Source: an uncultured Bacteroidales bacterium (GTDB lineage Bacteria > Bacteroidota > Bacteroidia > Bacteroidales > UBA932). From it: a stretch of DNA of 22,079 nt. Where the stretch lies: assembly GCA_946405485.1 (NCBI GenBank), contig CAMJHJ010000011.1:1-22079 (forward strand), written 5' to 3'. The notes under the pieces were generated by a model. That model did not search any database. It worked only from the letters and a program-made list of their open reading frames with translations, and had not been told where the DNA came from. Positions 21,359 to 22,079 of the stretch are shown here, piece by piece. The translations under genes and the position numbers were made by a program. Every line of letters begins with the position of its first letter. The first letter of the stretch is position 1.

Positions 21359-22079
21359 ATGAAGAATTTTGTACAGGAACTGACCTGGAGAGGCATGATC
21401 CAGGATATCATGCCCGGAACGGAAGAGAAGCTGATGGAAGGCCCGCAGGCCGCGTATGTCGGAATCGATCCGACGGCGGATTCGCTGCATATCGGCCATC
21501 TCGTCAGTGTCATGATACTCAAGCATTTCCAGAACTGCGGGCACAAACCTTATGCCCTGGTTGGCGGCGCGACCGGCATGATCGGAGACCCTTCGATGAA
21601 GTCAGCCGAGCGCAACCTCCTCGATGAGGAAACCCTGAACCACAACGTCGCCTGCATCAAGGCGCAGCTCGCCCGTTTCCTGGACTTTGACTCCGACGCC
21701 CCCAACAAGGCCGAACTCGTGAACAACTACGACTGGATGAAGGACTACACCTTCATCAATTTCATCCGCGACATCGGCAAGCACATCACCGTCAACTACA
21801 TGATGGCGAAGGACTCCGTCAAGAAGCGCCTGCAGCGTGACTCCTCCGAAGGCATGTCCTTCACCGAATTCAGCTACCAGCTGATGCAGGGTTATGATTT
21901 CTACTGGCTGTGGAAGCACAAGGGCTGCGTCCTCCAGCTGGGCGGCAGCGACCAGTGGGGCAACATCACCACCGGCAGCGAGCTGATCCGCCGTATGGAC
22001 GGCGGCGAGGCCTTCGCCCTCACCTGCCCGCTCATCCGCAAGGCCGACGGCACCAAATTCGGCAAGACCGAGAAAGGCA
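21359..22079 (+). CDS. tyrS: tyrosyl-tRNA synthetase, 3' part beyond the window
   Basis: The visible 240 residues are the N-terminal catalytic half of a class I aminoacyl-tRNA synthetase that charges tRNA-Tyr. The HIGH motif is at residues 44-47 ([11 protein letters not shown]) and the KMSKS-like loop is KFGKT near 233-237. Tyrosine-specific residues are seen in YVGIDPTA, the [12 protein letters not shown] helix and [10 protein letters not shown], which holds the tyrosine-binding Asp and Gln. The S4-type RNA-binding C-terminus lies outside. The KFGKT loop with threonine is common in bacterial TyrS of this type. The gene is divergent from the clostripain-family peptidase gene. Confidence 0.96.
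   Translation, partial: MKNFVQELTWRGMIQDIMPGTEEKLMEGPQAAYVGIDPTADSLHIGHLVSVMILKHFQNCGHKPYALVGGATGMIGDPSMKSAERNLLDEETLNHNVACIKAQLARFLDFDSDAPNKAELVNNYDWMKDYTFINFIRDIGKHITVNYMMAKDSVKKRLQRDSSEGMSFTEFSYQLMQGYDFYWLWKHKGCVLQLGGSDQWGNITTGSELIRRMDGGEAFALTCPLIRKADGTKFGKTEKG

Noticed and set aside
1..22079. CRISPR arrays, insertion sequences, integrases, prophage genes
   Set aside because: I saw no regularly spaced direct repeats, transposase or recombinase motifs, or phage proteins. The only repeat of note is the inverted element at 6443-6559.

Overview
The window looks like chromosomal DNA of a high-GC member of the Bacteroidota, most likely Bacteroidales. The evidence is direct: promoters of the TAnnTTTG type rather than TATAAT, a 58-residue histone H1-like protein, a BtuG-type beta-propeller lipoprotein next to a TonB-dependent receptor, clostripain-family and exported bleomycin-hydrolase-type peptidases, and very tight gene overlaps. 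GC content looks high (high fifties by eye, not computed), which would fit Rikenellaceae- or Cryptobacteroides-like lineages. That placement is inference.

Region 1 (1-4934, minus strand) is one operon read leftwards. In transcription order it encodes a URO-D-family methyltransferase, a small corrinoid protein with the DxHxxG cobalamin motif, a free-standing MetH-activation-domain protein, a second zinc-type URO-D/MtaA methyltransferase, and a hexuronate-type MFS transporter that runs off the window. The genes overlap or nearly touch. This is a corrinoid-dependent methyl-transfer system whose substrate is probably imported by the transporter.

Region 2 (4935-9358, plus strand) is the divergent cobalamin-uptake operon: a cobalamin riboswitch, a BtuG-like surface lipoprotein, a BtuB-like TonB receptor and a short FecCD/BtuC-like permease, closed by a terminator. 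The start of btuB carries a perfect 18-bp inverted repeat around 81 bp. Vitamin B12 capture and a B12-consuming methyltransferase pathway therefore sit back to back on one 319-bp intergenic region.

Region 3 (9362-14084) holds tRNA-Gln(TTG) and tadA on the minus strand. Divergent from them is a plus-strand chain polA, ECF-type sigma factor, rsmG, rpmH, in which each gene overlaps the next.

Region 4 (14088-18274, minus strand) is an operon of a LolC/E-like permease, rmuC and an exported C1-family aminopeptidase. Region 5 (18376-21310, minus strand) holds a histone H1-like gene, pth, rplY and a clostripain-family lipoprotein. Region 6 is the 5' part of tyrS on the plus strand. No CRISPR array, insertion sequence or prophage was seen. 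Outside the B12/corrinoid region and the btuB repeat, the window is ordinary core genome.
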